This document shows positions 8,187-17,236 of a stretch of 37,630 bases of DNA, piece by piece; within the stretch, counting starts at the first letter, position 1, and each line of letters starts with the position of its first letter. The notes beneath the pieces are model-generated. The model did not search any database. It was not told where the DNA came from and saw only the letters and a list, made by a program, of their open reading frames with translations. The translations under genes were made by a program, and so were the position numbers. Source of the stretch: Eubacteriales bacterium (GTDB lineage: Bacteria > Bacillota > Clostridia > Lachnospirales > Lachnospiraceae). Location: positions 1 to 37,630 of the forward strand of contig JAUNCG010000021.1 of the NCBI GenBank assembly GCA_030526715.1, given 5' to 3'.

Positions 8187-9034
8187 TGGCTGAGAATGTA
8201 TTACATATGGAAAATGTCACCATGCAGTTCGGCGGCGTTGTAGCTGTCAACGGACTCTCTCTCGACGTCAACAAGGGGGAGATCGTGGCTCTGATCGGAC
8301 CGAACGGCGCCGGAAAAACAACGGCATTCAACTGCGTCACCGGAATCTACGAACCGACCTTCGGTGAAGTTGCTTTTCAGGGTACCACCATCCTGCGCAA
8401 TTCTCCGAAGGGAAAAATGAAAAAGCTCTATGCCGGCGACGTTCTGGCCGCAGACGTCAAGCCTATCATCAAGACTCCGGATCAGATCACTCAAATGGGA
8501 ATCGCGAGAACCTTTCAGAACATCCGTCTCTTCGGTAATCTGACGGTATTTGATAATGTTTTGATCGCAAAACACATGCGCGCAAAGCAGAATGTATTTT
8601 CCGCTACACTCCGTCTGAATCATGCGGAAGAAACAAGAATGCGCAGGGAGACCATGGAGCTTCTGGAAAAACAGCATCTCGCTCATCTGAAGGACGAGAT
8701 TGCTTCCAATCTCCCCTATGGTCTACAGCGTCATCTGGAAATCGCGCGCGCGCTGGCTACACAGCCTAAGCTGCTGCTGTTGGATGAACCGGCTGCCGGT
8801 ATGAATCCGCAGGAGACGCAGGAGCTGACGGAATTTATTGCACAGATCCGCAGAGAATACGATCTCTCTATTTTTATGATCGAGCATCACATGGATCTGG
8901 TTATGCAGATCTCTGATCGCATTTACGTGCTGGATTTCGGACGTCTGATCGCGCAGGGAACTCCGGATGAAATCCAGAATAACCAGCGTGTAATTGAAGC
9001 TTATTTGGGGGTGACGCACGATGCTGAAGATTAA
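8186..9034 (+). CDS. livG: Branched-chain amino acid ABC transporter, ATPase LivG
   Basis: A cytoplasmic ABC ATPase (282 residues). Walker A is GPNGAGKT (residues 38-45), the ABC signature is the LivG-type variant LPYGLQRHLEIARAL (about 175-189), Walker B is LLLLDEPAAGMN and the switch histidine follows in MIEHHMD. The LivG-type C-terminus GTPDEIQNNQRVIEAYLG is present. It is about 25 residues longer than the E. coli protein because of an extra basic stretch after residue 70 (PKGKMKKLYAGDVLAADVK). The start overlaps the livM stop by one base, and the end overlaps livF by 14 bases. Confidence 0.95.
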   Translation: MAENVLHMENVTMQFGGVVAVNGLSLDVNKGEIVALIGPNGAGKTTAFNCVTGIYEPTFGEVAFQGTTILRNSPKGKMKKLYAGDVLAADVKPIIKTPDQITQMGIARTFQNIRLFGNLTVFDNVLIAKHMRAKQNVFSATLRLNHAEETRMRRETMELLEKQHLAHLKDEIASNLPYGLQRHLEIARALATQPKLLLLDEPAAGMNPQETQELTEFIAQIRREYDLSIFMIEHHMDLVMQISDRIYVLDFGRLIAQGTPDEIQNNQRVIEAYLGVTHDAED

Positions 9035-9728
9035 TGATTTGAAAGTAAACTACGGCGGTATCGAGGCCGTAAAAGGGATTTCCTTTGAGGTACCTGAAAA
9101 GTCCATCGTGACCCTGATCGGCGCCAACGGCGCCGGAAAGAGCACAACACTGCGCACGATCGCCGGTCTGAAGAGGTCTGTTTCCGGAAGCATTCATTTT
9201 CTCGGAAACGACATTACCTCTGCAGATACCTCGGCTATCATTTCTCAGGGAATCACTCTGGTGCCGGAGGGACGTCATGTATTTCCTGATATGACCGTGC
9301 TGGAAAACATCAAGATCGGCGCTTATCTCAGAAAAGACGATCTGGAGAAGGATATCAACTGGGTCTATGATCTCTTTCCCCGCCTGAAAGAGCGAAGCTG
9401 GCAGATGGCCGGTACGCTCTCAGGAGGTGAACAGCAGATGCTCGCGGTTGCACGCGCTCTCATGAGCCGCCCGAAGCTTTTGATGATGGATGAACCGTCT
9501 CTTGGACTGGCTCCCATCATTGTACAGGGCATCTTTGATATCATCCGCGAAATCAACAAACAGGGGGTAACTATCCTTCTGATCGAGCAGAATGCCAATA
9601 TGGCTCTTCACTGCGCAGATCTCGCCTACGTCATGGAGACCGGTGAGATCAGCAAGAAGGGTACCGGCAAAGAGCTGTTGGCAGATGATTCCATTAAGGC
9701 TGCTTATCTTGGTAAAAAGAAAAAATAA
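9021..9728 (+). CDS. livF: Branched-chain amino acid ABC transporter, ATPase LivF
   Basis: The partner ATPase of LivG (235 residues, the normal LivF size). Walker A is GANGAGKST (34-42), the signature is LSGGEQQMLAVARAL, Walker B is LLMMDEPSLGL, followed by LLIEQN in place of the usual switch histidine neighbourhood, as is typical for LivF. It ends the operon, which is closed by a hairpin 10 bases after the stop. The 14-base overlap with livG implies coupled translation and equal amounts of the two ATPases. Confidence 0.96.
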   Translation: MLKINDLKVNYGGIEAVKGISFEVPEKSIVTLIGANGAGKSTTLRTIAGLKRSVSGSIHFLGNDITSADTSAIISQGITLVPEGRHVFPDMTVLENIKIGAYLRKDDLEKDINWVYDLFPRLKERSWQMAGTLSGGEQQMLAVARALMSRPKLLMMDEPSLGLAPIIVQGIFDIIREINKQGVTILLIEQNANMALHCADLAYVMETGEISKKGTGKELLADDSIKAAYLGKKKK

Positions 9729-9738
9729 GATTATGCAC

Positions 9739-9772
9739 ACAACCCCGGTCGGAAAAATCTGACCGGGGTTGT
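9739..9772. terminator. Shared hairpin between convergent livF and DUF1934 operons
   Basis: A 12-bp perfect stem (9739-9750 with 9761-9772), extendable to about 15 bp with an AAAA loop. Neither side has a strong T tract, so it may act by structure on both converging transcripts. Confidence 0.7.
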
Positions 9773-9809
9773 ATTCATAACCTATACACAGTTCACGCGT
9801 CTTCAGCGT

Positions 9810-10253
9810 CTAGCTCAATCTGAAATCCTGATCCTCTTTCGACTGCACCTCCATATGGATCGTGCAATCTGCCTGATGCTCATCGTTCATCTCGAGCGCG
9901 TAATCTACCGTCACTCTGAGGCGATTCTCCTCGTGCTCCATCTCCATATGCTTCACATGAATACCGATCGGAATATCTCCATAGGGAGTTCCGTAGTATG
10001 TCTGATGCTTTTTATCCTTCTCGAATACCATGCGGACATTGGTCAGACCGCGTTTCGTTACCTCCATAGACGAAGCATCTATCTTAATCAGGTTCTGTAT
10101 GGTTCCTTCCGCACCTTCTACCGCCTCTTCATAGCGAATATAATGCCGTCCGTCTTTTATCAAATAGCTTCCCGGCAGAATTATCTCCATCTCATCCTGA
10201 TCTTCCGCCATCATCTGCAGACCGCGGATTCTCACCAGTACATCTTTTGTCAT
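9810..10253 (-). CDS. DUF1934 (YwiB-like) beta-barrel protein
   Basis: A 147-residue cytoplasmic protein with no signal or membrane segment. The N-terminal KDVLVRIRGLQ, the central pattern ending in MVFEKDKKHQTYYGTPYGDIPIGI and the C-terminal VDYALEMNDEHQADCTIHM match the DUF1934/YwiB family, whose fold is a small lipocalin-like barrel with no settled function. The frame extends to a TTG at 10259, but the ATG at 10253 has GAGGAG 8 bases upstream and leaves a 2-base gap after murI. It is the last gene of the yigZ-cupin-murI group. Confidence 0.88.
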   Translation of the reverse strand: MTKDVLVRIRGLQMMAEDQDEMEIILPGSYLIKDGRHYIRYEEAVEGAEGTIQNLIKIDASSMEVTKRGLTNVRMVFEKDKKHQTYYGTPYGDIPIGIHVKHMEMEHEENRLRVTVDYALEMNDEHQADCTIHMEVQSKEDQDFRLS

Positions 10254-10255
10254 AT

Positions 10256-11080
10256 TCAATACTCCTCAATCGGTATCTTCTGCGCATTTTCTATATCGCA
10301 GGGTAAAATAGAATCTGCAAAGGCGCTGAAGCTCTCTGCCGAATCGCTGACGAAAAAGCGATAAGGCTCTTCTCCCTCTTCTAATGCGCGATTGTTCGCC
10401 AGATGCTCATCCTGCAGCAGCGTGCGAAGCTGACACGCCGTCTCATAGGCAGGATTTACCAGAGTCACCCCTTCTCCCATCACCTGAGCAATCGTAGAGC
10501 GGATCAGAGGATAATGTGTACATCCAAGGATCAGTGTATCAATGTCCTGCTCCTTCAATTCTTTTAAATAACGCTCAGTGACCGCCACCGTGATGGGATC
10601 ATCCTTGCGCCAATTTTCCTCCACCAGAGGACAAAACAGAGGACAGGCTTTGCCGATCACCTGAATCTGCGGATTGATCTCTCGGATAAATTCCGTATAC
10701 AGTCCGCTGGAAATGGTACCCTGTGTCCCGATCACACCTACACGATTGTTCTTCGTACTGGCACAGGCTACCTTTGCTCCCGGTTTAACCACTCCGATAA
10801 TGGGGATATCAATCTCCTGACTCAGCTCCTCCAGAGCAAACGCACTCGCCGTATTACAGGCGATTACGATCGCCTTGACCTCTTTGGATTGCAGAAAACG
10901 CACGATCTGTCTGGAATATCGCAAGATCGTCTCTTTGGATTTCCCGCCATAAGGTACGCGGGCCGTATCGCCGAAATATACAATACGTTCCTTGGGGATG
11001 TTGCGCATGATCTCGCGTACTACCGTGAGTCCGCCCACACCGGAGTCAAATACCCCTATCGGTTTTTCTCGCTCCGTCAT
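10256..11080 (-). CDS. murI: Glutamate racemase
   Basis: MurI (274 residues) makes D-glutamate for peptidoglycan from L-glutamate without a cofactor. The N-terminal IGVFDSGVGGLTV (Asp12), ACNTASA (Cys75, one catalytic base) and LGCTHYPL (Cys187, the other) are all intact, as are GDTARVPYG and the PIIGVVKPG segment. The start is separated from the cupin stop by a single base, and a GAGG site lies inside the end of the cupin gene. With murD and mraY later in the window, this supplies another step of wall precursor synthesis. Confidence 0.96.
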   Translation of the reverse strand: MTEREKPIGVFDSGVGGLTVVREIMRNIPKERIVYFGDTARVPYGGKSKETILRYSRQIVRFLQSKEVKAIVIACNTASAFALEELSQEIDIPIIGVVKPGAKVACASTKNNRVGVIGTQGTISSGLYTEFIREINPQIQVIGKACPLFCPLVEENWRKDDPITVAVTERYLKELKEQDIDTLILGCTHYPLIRSTIAQVMGEGVTLVNPAYETACQLRTLLQDEHLANNRALEEGEEPYRFFVSDSAESFSAFADSILPCDIENAQKIPIEEY

Positions 11081-11081
11081 T

Positions 11082-11435
11082 TTACGCCTCTTTCTTCAGA
11101 ATCAGCGCGATCATCACAAGATTCTTATCTCCGATATTTTTCAAAGCGTGAAAATGGCCATTGTCACAGAAGGTTACGTCTCCTGCTTTCACCGGATACT
11201 GTTTTCCGTCATCCGTGTACATACCGCCACCCTCCAAAATATAATAGGTCTCCGTGGTTCCGTTATGCTGGTGCAGACCAACCTCACAGCCGGGCTCCAG
11301 CACGATCTCTGCAAGCATGGTGCAGTGCTCACCCATCTGCTGCGGTGTCAGCAGTGCGTCCTTTAAAATGTACCCTTCTCCACCCTGTGCGTGTTCTACC
11401 TTCTGTACTGTTCTCTCACTTTTCTTCATCATCAT
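11082..11435 (-). CDS. Small cupin-domain protein
   Basis: A 117-residue single-domain cupin. The first metal motif is seen as HQHNGTTETYYILEG (two His, one Glu) and the second ends in CDNGHFHALKN with its His. It probably binds a divalent metal; the substrate cannot be told from sequence. A GGAGG site lies 8 bases before the first of three tandem Met codons, which sets the start. It sits 1 base before murI and 43 bases after the yigZ-like gene, so it is co-transcribed with them, though a link to D-glutamate supply would be a guess. Confidence 0.87.
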   Translation of the reverse strand: MMMKKSERTVQKVEHAQGGEGYILKDALLTPQQMGEHCTMLAEIVLEPGCEVGLHQHNGTTETYYILEGGGMYTDDGKQYPVKAGDVTFCDNGHFHALKNIGDKNLVMIALILKKEA

Positions 11436-11478
11436 GTTGTTATCCTCCTAATTATTCATAATATGTAACTTCATAAGC

Positions 11479-12129
11479 TTATGCTTGAAAGATGATCGGC
11501 TCCTTGTCCACAAACGCAAAATACAGATCGTCTTCCCGCTCATACTTTGCCTTGCCGTTGGTCGCCTCCGTGATCTCCTCTAATAGCGGATCCACCAGCT
11601 CTGCCTCCACCAAAACCGAGAGCTTCACCACATCCGTATACTCCGAATCCACAATGGCGATCCCCTTCTGTCCGAACAGATACTGCAGCTTGCCGACACC
11701 GTTATAATCGGTCTCGACTGTCAGACGACTCCCCAGAAGCTTCTCGATCACGGTGCTGCAGCGCAGTCCCTCCTGTACTGCCTTGGAGTATGCCCGTACC
11801 AGTCCTCCGGTGCCCAGCAGCGTTCCGCCAAAATATCTGGTCACAACCACTACCACATCATGTACCTTTTCCCCAAGCAATACCTCCAGCATGGGGCGTC
11901 CCGCAGTCCCCTGTGGCTCGCCGTCATCACTACAGCGCTGCAGCTCCTGTCTGCTGCCGATCACAAATGCCGAACAGTTATGCGTCGCATTCCAGTACTT
12001 CTTCTTCAGCTCATTGATGAAGGCGATTGCCTCCTCCTCCGAATGTACCGGCTTCACCGTGGCAATAAAGCGCGATTTTTTTTCTATGATCTCACCCTCT
12101 CCGCCCTTGTATACGATTTTAATCCCCAT
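11479..12129 (-). CDS. yigZ: YigZ/IMPACT family (UPF0029) protein
   Basis: A 216-residue protein with the two-domain layout of the family: the N-terminal UPF0029 domain with KKSRFIA, NATHNCSAF, the signature SDDGEPQGTAGRPML and TRYFGGTLLGTGGLVRAYSKA, then a ferredoxin-like C-terminal domain (about residues 140-205). Bacterial members are implicated in ribosome or translation control by homology to eukaryotic IMPACT, but the activity is not settled. AGGAG precedes the ATG by 8 bases and a strong promoter lies further upstream. It is the first gene of the operon that continues to the cupin and murI. Confidence 0.92.
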   Translation of the reverse strand: MGIKIVYKGGEGEIIEKKSRFIATVKPVHSEEEAIAFINELKKKYWNATHNCSAFVIGSRQELQRCSDDGEPQGTAGRPMLEVLLGEKVHDVVVVVTRYFGGTLLGTGGLVRAYSKAVQEGLRCSTVIEKLLGSRLTVETDYNGVGKLQYLFGQKGIAIVDSEYTDVVKLSVLVEAELVDPLLEEITEATNGKAKYEREDDLYFAFVDKEPIIFQA

Positions 12130-12186
12130 CTATAATCTCCTTAACACATCGTTGTCTATCTTGCTTACGCAACGATTTCTTTTTCT

Positions 12187-12215
12187 ATTATAGCCAGAAC
12201 ATGTGATTTTTTCAA
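12187..12215 (-). promoter_or_regulatory. Promoter of the yigZ-cupin-murI-DUF1934 operon
   Basis: Reading minus, TTGAAA (12215-12210), 17 bases, then a perfect TATAAT (12192-12187). The start codon is about 58 bases further on. It is the best sigma-A type promoter on the minus strand here. Confidence 0.75.
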
Positions 12216-12275
12216 CATCTCACTCTTAAGAAAATCTGAACATTTCCCATACCCCTTTTTTTCCCCCGCATTGTC

Positions 12276-12284
12276 TGTTATACT
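12276..12284 (+). promoter_or_regulatory. Candidate extended -10 promoter of the class A PBP gene
   Basis: TGTTATACT: a TATACT -10 (12279-12284) with TG one base upstream. The -35 position is only a T run. The ATG lies 37 bases downstream. It is divergent from the yigZ promoter about 70 bases away. Confidence 0.45.
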
Positions 12285-12320
12285 GTTAAAAACTTTATTT
12301 GAAAGGCAGGAATTGTCGGA

Positions 12321-15113
12321 ATGAAATACGGCAGATCGGATATAGAAAAACGACAGCGGGATATGACCGCTCATAAGGTAGAGCAGAAAGCAGGAATGAC
12401 TATGATGCGCGTCTTCATTGTCGCGCTCTTTGCTCTCATCGTTGGGGGAACCTGTGCAGGCTACGGTATCGTACAGGGACTTATCCGCAGCGCACCGGAT
12501 ATCAGTTCTCTGAGCACCGCTCCGGCGGAGGCTGCCACCTACATTTATGATGTAAACGGTCAGCAGCTCCAGAAGCTGACCGCCCCCACCTCCAACCGAA
12601 CGCCGGTCACACTGGATCAGGTGCCGCTGGATCTGCAGCATGCCGTAGTCGCTGTGGAGGATGAGCGCTTTTATCAGCATAACGGCATTGACGTGCGTGG
12701 TATTCTCCGCGCTTTTGTAGTCGGCATCACCGGCGGCAGTTTTTCTGAGGGCGCCAGCACTATCACGCAGCAGCTTCTGAAAAACAGTGTTTTCCCTGAC
12801 TGGGTAACAGAATCCTCTCTGATGGAGAGCTTCAAACGTAAGTTTCAGGAACAATATCTTGCATTGGAGCTGGAGAAGAATCTGGAAAAGGAAGCCTCCA
12901 AGGATAGCGCCAAAAACAGGATCCTGCAGGATTATCTGAACACCATCAATCTGGGAGCCGGCGCCTACGGAGTACAGGCTGCTGCCCGCCGCTATTTTAA
13001 TAAGGATGTTTCCGAATTAACGCTTTCGGAAAGTACGGTCATCGCCGGCATCACTCAGAATCCTACCGGATACAATCCTATTCTTTATCCCGAGGCAAAT
13101 GCAAAGCGGCGGACAAAGGTACTCAACAATATGCTCGAGCAGGGTTATATCACTCAGTCTGCCTACGATGAAGCTATCGCGGATGATGTCTATTCCCGCA
13201 TTCAGGAAGCAGATCTCGAGACCGGCGTCTCCTCCATTTACTCCTATTATACGGATGCCATGATCGATCAGATAATGGAGGATCTGATCAAAACATACGG
13301 CTATACCAGTACACAGGCTTATCACGCTCTGTATTCCGGAGGCTTGCGAATCTACAGTGTACAGGATGCAGCCCTTCAGCAGATCTGTGATGAGGAGTTT
13401 GCAAATGCTGCAAATTTTCCTGCCGAGACATTGATCGGTCTGGATTACGCCCTCAGTGTCCAGCGAGATAACGGTGAAACGGTCAACTACGGCAGCAGCG
13501 ATGTGCAGGCCTACTTTGAAGCACAGGATCCTTCCTTCAATATGATGTTTTACGAGGAAGAGACTCTGAATCAGTATGCCGCCCAGTTTAAGGCTTCTGT
13601 TGTCGGAGAAACGGATACGGTTCTGGGTGAACGTATTTCCAAGGTACCTCAGCCTCAGGCCTCCGCAGTCGTCATTGATCAAGCTACAGGATATGTCAGA
13701 GCCATTGTAGGAGGTCGCGGCAAAAAGGAAGCCAGTCTCACCCTGAATCGTGCAACTGCCACCAGAAGACAGCCCGGGTCCACATTTAAGCCTTTGGCTG
13801 CCTATGCTCCGGCTCTTGAAATCGGAGGAAAGACACTGGCAACCGTCTATGACAATGCTCCTTATACCTATCACTCCGGTACCGAGCTGCGCAACTGGGA
13901 CAGCGATTATGGATACAGCGGTCTCGAAACCATTCACAATGCCATTATTAAGTCTATCAATGTGGTGGCCGTGAAGGTGCTGACGGAGATCACTCCCCAG
14001 ACAGGTCTCGATTATCTGGAACGTCTCGGCATCACAACCTTGTACAACAACGATCAGGATGCGCAAGGCAATATCCTGACCGATGCCTACCAACCGCTTG
14101 CACTGGGCGGCGTCACTGACGGTGTCGTGAATCTGGAATTGACCGCCGCCTATGCGGCCCTTGCCAACGGTGGTAATTATATCGCTCCGAAGTTCTATTC
14201 CCGGGTTGAGGATAGTCAGGGGAATGTGATTCTGGATAATACAAGCACTGCCACTCCGGTATTTAGCAGCACTACCGCCTTTCTGATCACAAAAGCTATG
14301 GAGGATGTCATCAAAGATCCTAACGGTACTGCCAACGGCTATATTAATCTCGGAGATATGGCGGTAGCCGGAAAAACCGGAACCACCGATTCCTCTAAGG
14401 ATATCTGGTTCGAGGGCTACACGCCTTACTATACCTGCGGTATCTGGGGCGGTTATGATAATAACGACGCTCTTCCGGACAGTGATCGCAGCTACTCCAC
14501 CTATGCAAAGGTGCTCTGGAATTCCATTATGACCCGCATACATGCACAGCTCCCGGCAGCCGCTTTTTCGCAACCGGAAGGTATCGTCACTGCCACCGTC
14601 TGCAAAAAGTCCGGAAAACTCGCCGTAAGCGGACTGTGTGATGCGGACCCCAGAGGCAGTCAAATATATACAGAATATTTTACAAACGGCACCCAGCCCC
14701 TCACGACCTGCGACGCCCATGTGGCTGTGTCCGTCTGTACTACTACCGGTATGATCGCATCAAATACCTGTACCGCAGTGAATAAGGTCTACATCCGACG
14801 ACCGGAGGGCAGCGAAGGTGTAACGGATGATTCCGCCTATGCCGCGCCTACCCAGCAGTGTCCCGGACATGTGCAGACCATTAAGATCGAGAGCGAAAGC
14901 ACGCAGAGTGAATCTGTCGCTGACGGAACCATCCCTCTCGGAGATACCACAGGTGGTACTTCTTCTGAGGGAAGCACGACTATGCCCGGAGCCGGTACGA
15001 CTCCCGCCTATGAAATGGGTGGAGGCTCAGATAACAATGGCGGAGGCGGAACCTCCTTTGAGGATATACCGGCGGATTCCTACTATAATGATGGGACGAT
15101 CATAATTTACTAA
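12321..15113 (+). CDS. Class A penicillin-binding protein (PBP1A type)
   Basis: A bifunctional wall polymerase of 930 residues. One membrane segment lies at about 29-53 after a basic cytoplasmic tail. The glycosyltransferase GT51 domain starts near 85 with EDERFYQHNGID (catalytic Glu113) and EGASTITQQLLKN. The transpeptidase domain has STFK (Ser487, Lys490), SIN about 60 residues on and KTGTTDSSKD (Lys685). After the catalytic domains come paired cysteines in short SGLCDAD and NTCTAVN type repeats, then a flexible tail rich in Ser, Thr, Gly and Asn, seen in many clostridial class A PBPs. The Shine-Dalgarno (AGGAA, 10 bases) is modest. It is a single gene between two divergent or convergent operons. 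Confidence 0.95.
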   Translation: MKYGRSDIEKRQRDMTAHKVEQKAGMTMMRVFIVALFALIVGGTCAGYGIVQGLIRSAPDISSLSTAPAEAATYIYDVNGQQLQKLTAPTSNRTPVTLDQVPLDLQHAVVAVEDERFYQHNGIDVRGILRAFVVGITGGSFSEGASTITQQLLKNSVFPDWVTESSLMESFKRKFQEQYLALELEKNLEKEASKDSAKNRILQDYLNTINLGAGAYGVQAAARRYFNKDVSELTLSESTVIAGITQNPTGYNPILYPEANAKRRTKVLNNMLEQGYITQSAYDEAIADDVYSRIQEADLETGVSSIYSYYTDAMIDQIMEDLIKTYGYTSTQAYHALYSGGLRIYSVQDAALQQICDEEFANAANFPAETLIGLDYALSVQRDNGETVNYGSSDVQAYFEAQDPSFNMMFYEEETLNQYAAQFKASVVGETDTVLGERISKVPQPQASAVVIDQATGYVRAIVGGRGKKEASLTLNRATATRRQPGSTFKPLAAYAPALEIGGKTLATVYDNAPYTYHSGTELRNWDSDYGYSGLETIHNAIIKSINVVAVKVLTEITPQTGLDYLERLGITTLYNNDQDAQGNILTDAYQPLALGGVTDGVVNLELTAAYAALANGGNYIAPKFYSRVEDSQGNVILDNTSTATPVFSSTTAFLITKAMEDVIKDPNGTANGYINLGDMAVAGKTGTTDSSKDIWFEGYTPYYTCGIWGGYDNNDALPDSDRSYSTYAKVLWNSIMTRIHAQLPAAAFSQPEGIVTATVCKKSGKLAVSGLCDADPRGSQIYTEYFTNGTQPLTTCDAHVAVSVCTTTGMIASNTCTAVNKVYIRRPEGSEGVTDDSAYAAPTQQCPGHVQTIKIESESTQSESVADGTIPLGDTTGGTSSEGSTTMPGAGTTPAYEMGGGSDNNGGGGTSFEDIPADSYYNDGTIIIY

Positions 15114-15149
15114 ACGTTTGAAAAATGTATATATTTTTGAAATAATACG

Positions 15150-15189
15150 AAAAAGGATCCACTCACACATGTGTAAGTAGATCCTTTTT
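15150..15189. terminator. Bidirectional terminator between PBP1A and the ROK kinase gene
   Basis: The arm AAAAAGGATC (15150-15159) pairs with GATCCTTTTT (15180-15189), and an inner stem ACT/AGT plus the palindrome ACACATGTGT extends it. It has A5 on the left and T5 on the right, so it can end both converging transcripts. Confidence 0.85.
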
Positions 15190-15203
15190 ATAATGATATA
15201 TGA

Positions 15204-16136
15204 TTACAGTACCAGCTTCGCTGCTCCGTAGATACCGGCATCATTTCCCAGCTCTGCCAGTGCAAATGCAGTGCTCTTGCATGCAGCAAAGGCATACTGC
15301 TGATAATATTTCTTAATATAGTCCAGAAGGATCGGTCCTGCCTTGGACACTCCGCCGCCGATGACGAAGATCTCCGGATCGGTCACACCTGCGACGTTTG
15401 CCAGAGCCGTACCAAGATAGCGGCCAAACTCTTCCGCCACAGCGCAGGCCAGCTCATCCCCCTCCTTGACTGCGTCAAATACCGTCTTCGCGGATACCTC
15501 CCCTTCACGAAGCATAGACGGGCGAACATCAGATGCCAGCTTGCGCTTAGCAAGGAAGGTAATCCCCGTAGCAGAGGTCACCTGCTCAAGACAGCCTGTA
15601 TTGCCACAGTTACAGGGATCTGTCAGAGAATCCGTCACATGAATATGTCCGATCTCACCGCCGGCGCCATGGGTTCCTGTCACGATCTGTCCATTGTTGA
15701 TGATGCCGCCGCCAACACCGGTACCGAGCGTTACCATAACCACATTGTGGCAGCCGGCTCCGCCGCCCTTCCACATCTCACCGAGCGCAGCGACATTCGC
15801 ATCGTTACCTGCCTTCACAGGAAGACCGAGAAGACGTGTCATCTGATCCTCAAGCTGAATATAACCCCAGTGAAGGTTCACAGCCCCGTGAACCGCACCG
15901 CTCTCATCTACCGGTCCCGGCACACCAAGACCAACGCCAACGATCTCATCCTTATCGATATCCTTCTCACGGATCTTCGCGTCAATCGTATCTGCGACAT
16001 CCGGCAGAATATTGATTCCGTTATTCTCCGTTCTGGTCGGGATCTCCCACTTATCCAGAACATCACCCTTCACATTAAATAATCCACACTTGACCGTCGT
16101 TCCTCCGACATCGATTCCAAAACAATACTTCTTCAC
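15204..16136 (-). CDS. glcK: ROK-family glucokinase
   Basis: A 310-residue sugar kinase of the ROK family, most likely phosphorylating glucose with ATP. It has the N-terminal phosphate loop GIDVGGTTVKCGLF, GLGVPGPVD, the catalytic NDANVAALGE, GTGVGGGII, GEIGHIHV and the zinc-binding CNCGNTGCLE that defines ROK sugar kinases. The start codon is GTG with AGGAG 7 bases upstream. It follows hprK after 27 bases, which joins glucose entry into glycolysis to the sensor kinase of carbon catabolite control. Fructokinase or N-acetylglucosamine kinase activity cannot be excluded from sequence alone. Confidence 0.92.
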   Translation of the reverse strand: MKKYCFGIDVGGTTVKCGLFNVKGDVLDKWEIPTRTENNGINILPDVADTIDAKIREKDIDKDEIVGVGLGVPGPVDESGAVHGAVNLHWGYIQLEDQMTRLLGLPVKAGNDANVAALGEMWKGGGAGCHNVVMVTLGTGVGGGIINNGQIVTGTHGAGGEIGHIHVTDSLTDPCNCGNTGCLEQVTSATGITFLAKRKLASDVRPSMLREGEVSAKTVFDAVKEGDELACAVAEEFGRYLGTALANVAGVTDPEIFVIGGGVSKAGPILLDYIKKYYQQYAFAACKSTAFALAELGNDAGIYGAAKLVL

Positions 16137-16163
16137 TGCTCTTCTCCTTTATCCTGTATAGTC

Positions 16164-17099
16164 CTATGCTTCTCTCTTCTTCGCAAGGCTTTGCTGCACA
16201 CGATTGTAGAGCTCCTGCGCCGCATTATAGCCCATCTTCTTCTGTCTGTGATTAACTGCCGCAGTCTCAACGATGACCGCAAGGTTACGACCCGGACGAA
16301 TCGGAAGAGAATGGCATACTACTCTGTTCCCGAGAAACTCCGTATACTCCTCTTCCAGACCGAGACGGTCATATTCCTTCTCACGATTCCATTCCTCCAG
16401 CTTGATCACCATATCGATTGTCTGGGTGTTCTTTACACTCTCTACACCGAACAGCGTCTTCACATCAATGATCCCGATGCCTCGCAGTTCAATGAAATGT
16501 CTCGTGATATCCGGCGCGCTGCCTACCAGACTTGCGTCACTGACCTTGCGGATCTCGACTACATCATCTGACACCAGACGATGTCCGCGCTTGATCAGCT
16601 CCAACGCCGCTTCACTCTTACCGATGCCGCTCTCGCCCATGATCAGCACACCCTCACCAAACACATCCACCAAAACACCGTGGATCGAAATACACGGCGC
16701 CAGCTCTACATTCAGCCATCGTATGATCTCAGCCATAAAAGCGGACGTTGCCTTATCCGTAGTAAAAATCGGAACCCCGTACTTCACTGCCAGCTCGACC
16801 AGCTCCTCATCCGGCGTCGTCATCGTCGTATAGATGATACACGGAATCTTGCTAGACAGAAAACGTTCGTAAATCGGCAGCTTCCTCTCCATCGGAATCC
16901 CCTGCAGATAGGTATATTCCACATACCCCACGATCTGCACGCGCTCATACGCAAAATGCTCAAAATACCCCGTCAACTGCAAGGCCGGACGATTGATATC
17001 CGGAATCGTGATCCGAATCTGAGAGATGTCCACATCCGGAGTCATATTCTTCAGGTTCATCTTCTCCACAACCTTGCTTAGTGCAACACTGCTTGCCAT
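16164..17099 (-). CDS. hprK: HPr kinase/phosphorylase
   Basis: HprK phosphorylates HPr at Ser46 using ATP or pyrophosphate and removes that phosphate, which sets carbon catabolite repression in Firmicutes. With the start at 17099 it has 311 residues, the normal length. The C-terminal catalytic half shows HGVLVD (His140) just before the Walker A loop GESGIGKS (155-162), SDDVVEIR, and the signature ELRGIGIIDVK. The frame runs back 13 codons to a TTG, but the ATG at 17099 has GAGGAG 7 bases upstream and gives a family-like N-terminus. A promoter is visible upstream, and glcK follows in the same operon. Confidence 0.96.
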   Translation of the reverse strand: MASSVALSKVVEKMNLKNMTPDVDISQIRITIPDINRPALQLTGYFEHFAYERVQIVGYVEYTYLQGIPMERKLPIYERFLSSKIPCIIYTTMTTPDEELVELAVKYGVPIFTTDKATSAFMAEIIRWLNVELAPCISIHGVLVDVFGEGVLIMGESGIGKSEAALELIKRGHRLVSDDVVEIRKVSDASLVGSAPDITRHFIELRGIGIIDVKTLFGVESVKNTQTIDMVIKLEEWNREKEYDRLGLEEEYTEFLGNRVVCHSLPIRPGRNLAVIVETAAVNHRQKKMGYNAAQELYNRVQQSLAKKREA

Positions 17100-17196
17100 A
17101 ATCCTGCTCCTCTTATCCTCAACTTTTTGTTGCTGCAATATATCATTGCAGACGACCCGGAAACCTTGTCGTTTCTACGGCCGATTTTGTAAATTT

Positions 17197-17225
17197 ATTA
17201 TAGCACACGACTTTACGAACATCAA
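17197..17225 (-). promoter_or_regulatory. Promoter of hprK-glcK
   Basis: Reading minus, TTGATG (17225-17220), 17 bases, then a perfect TATAAT (17202-17197). It lies just past the uvrC stop, giving a leader of about 90 bases to the hprK ATG. Confidence 0.65.
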
Positions 17226-17236
17226 TGCTATACCTT

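Noticed and set aside
12147..12177. Inverted repeat ATCGTTG/CAACGAT between yigZ and the class A PBP gene as a terminator
   Set aside because: Only 7 bp with a long loop, located in the leader of the yigZ transcript; no transcript is expected to end there.
13017..14720. A 567-residue open frame antisense to the class A PBP gene
   Set aside because: The plus-strand frame carries all PBP motifs; the antisense frame is a codon-bias shadow with no domain or ribosome site.
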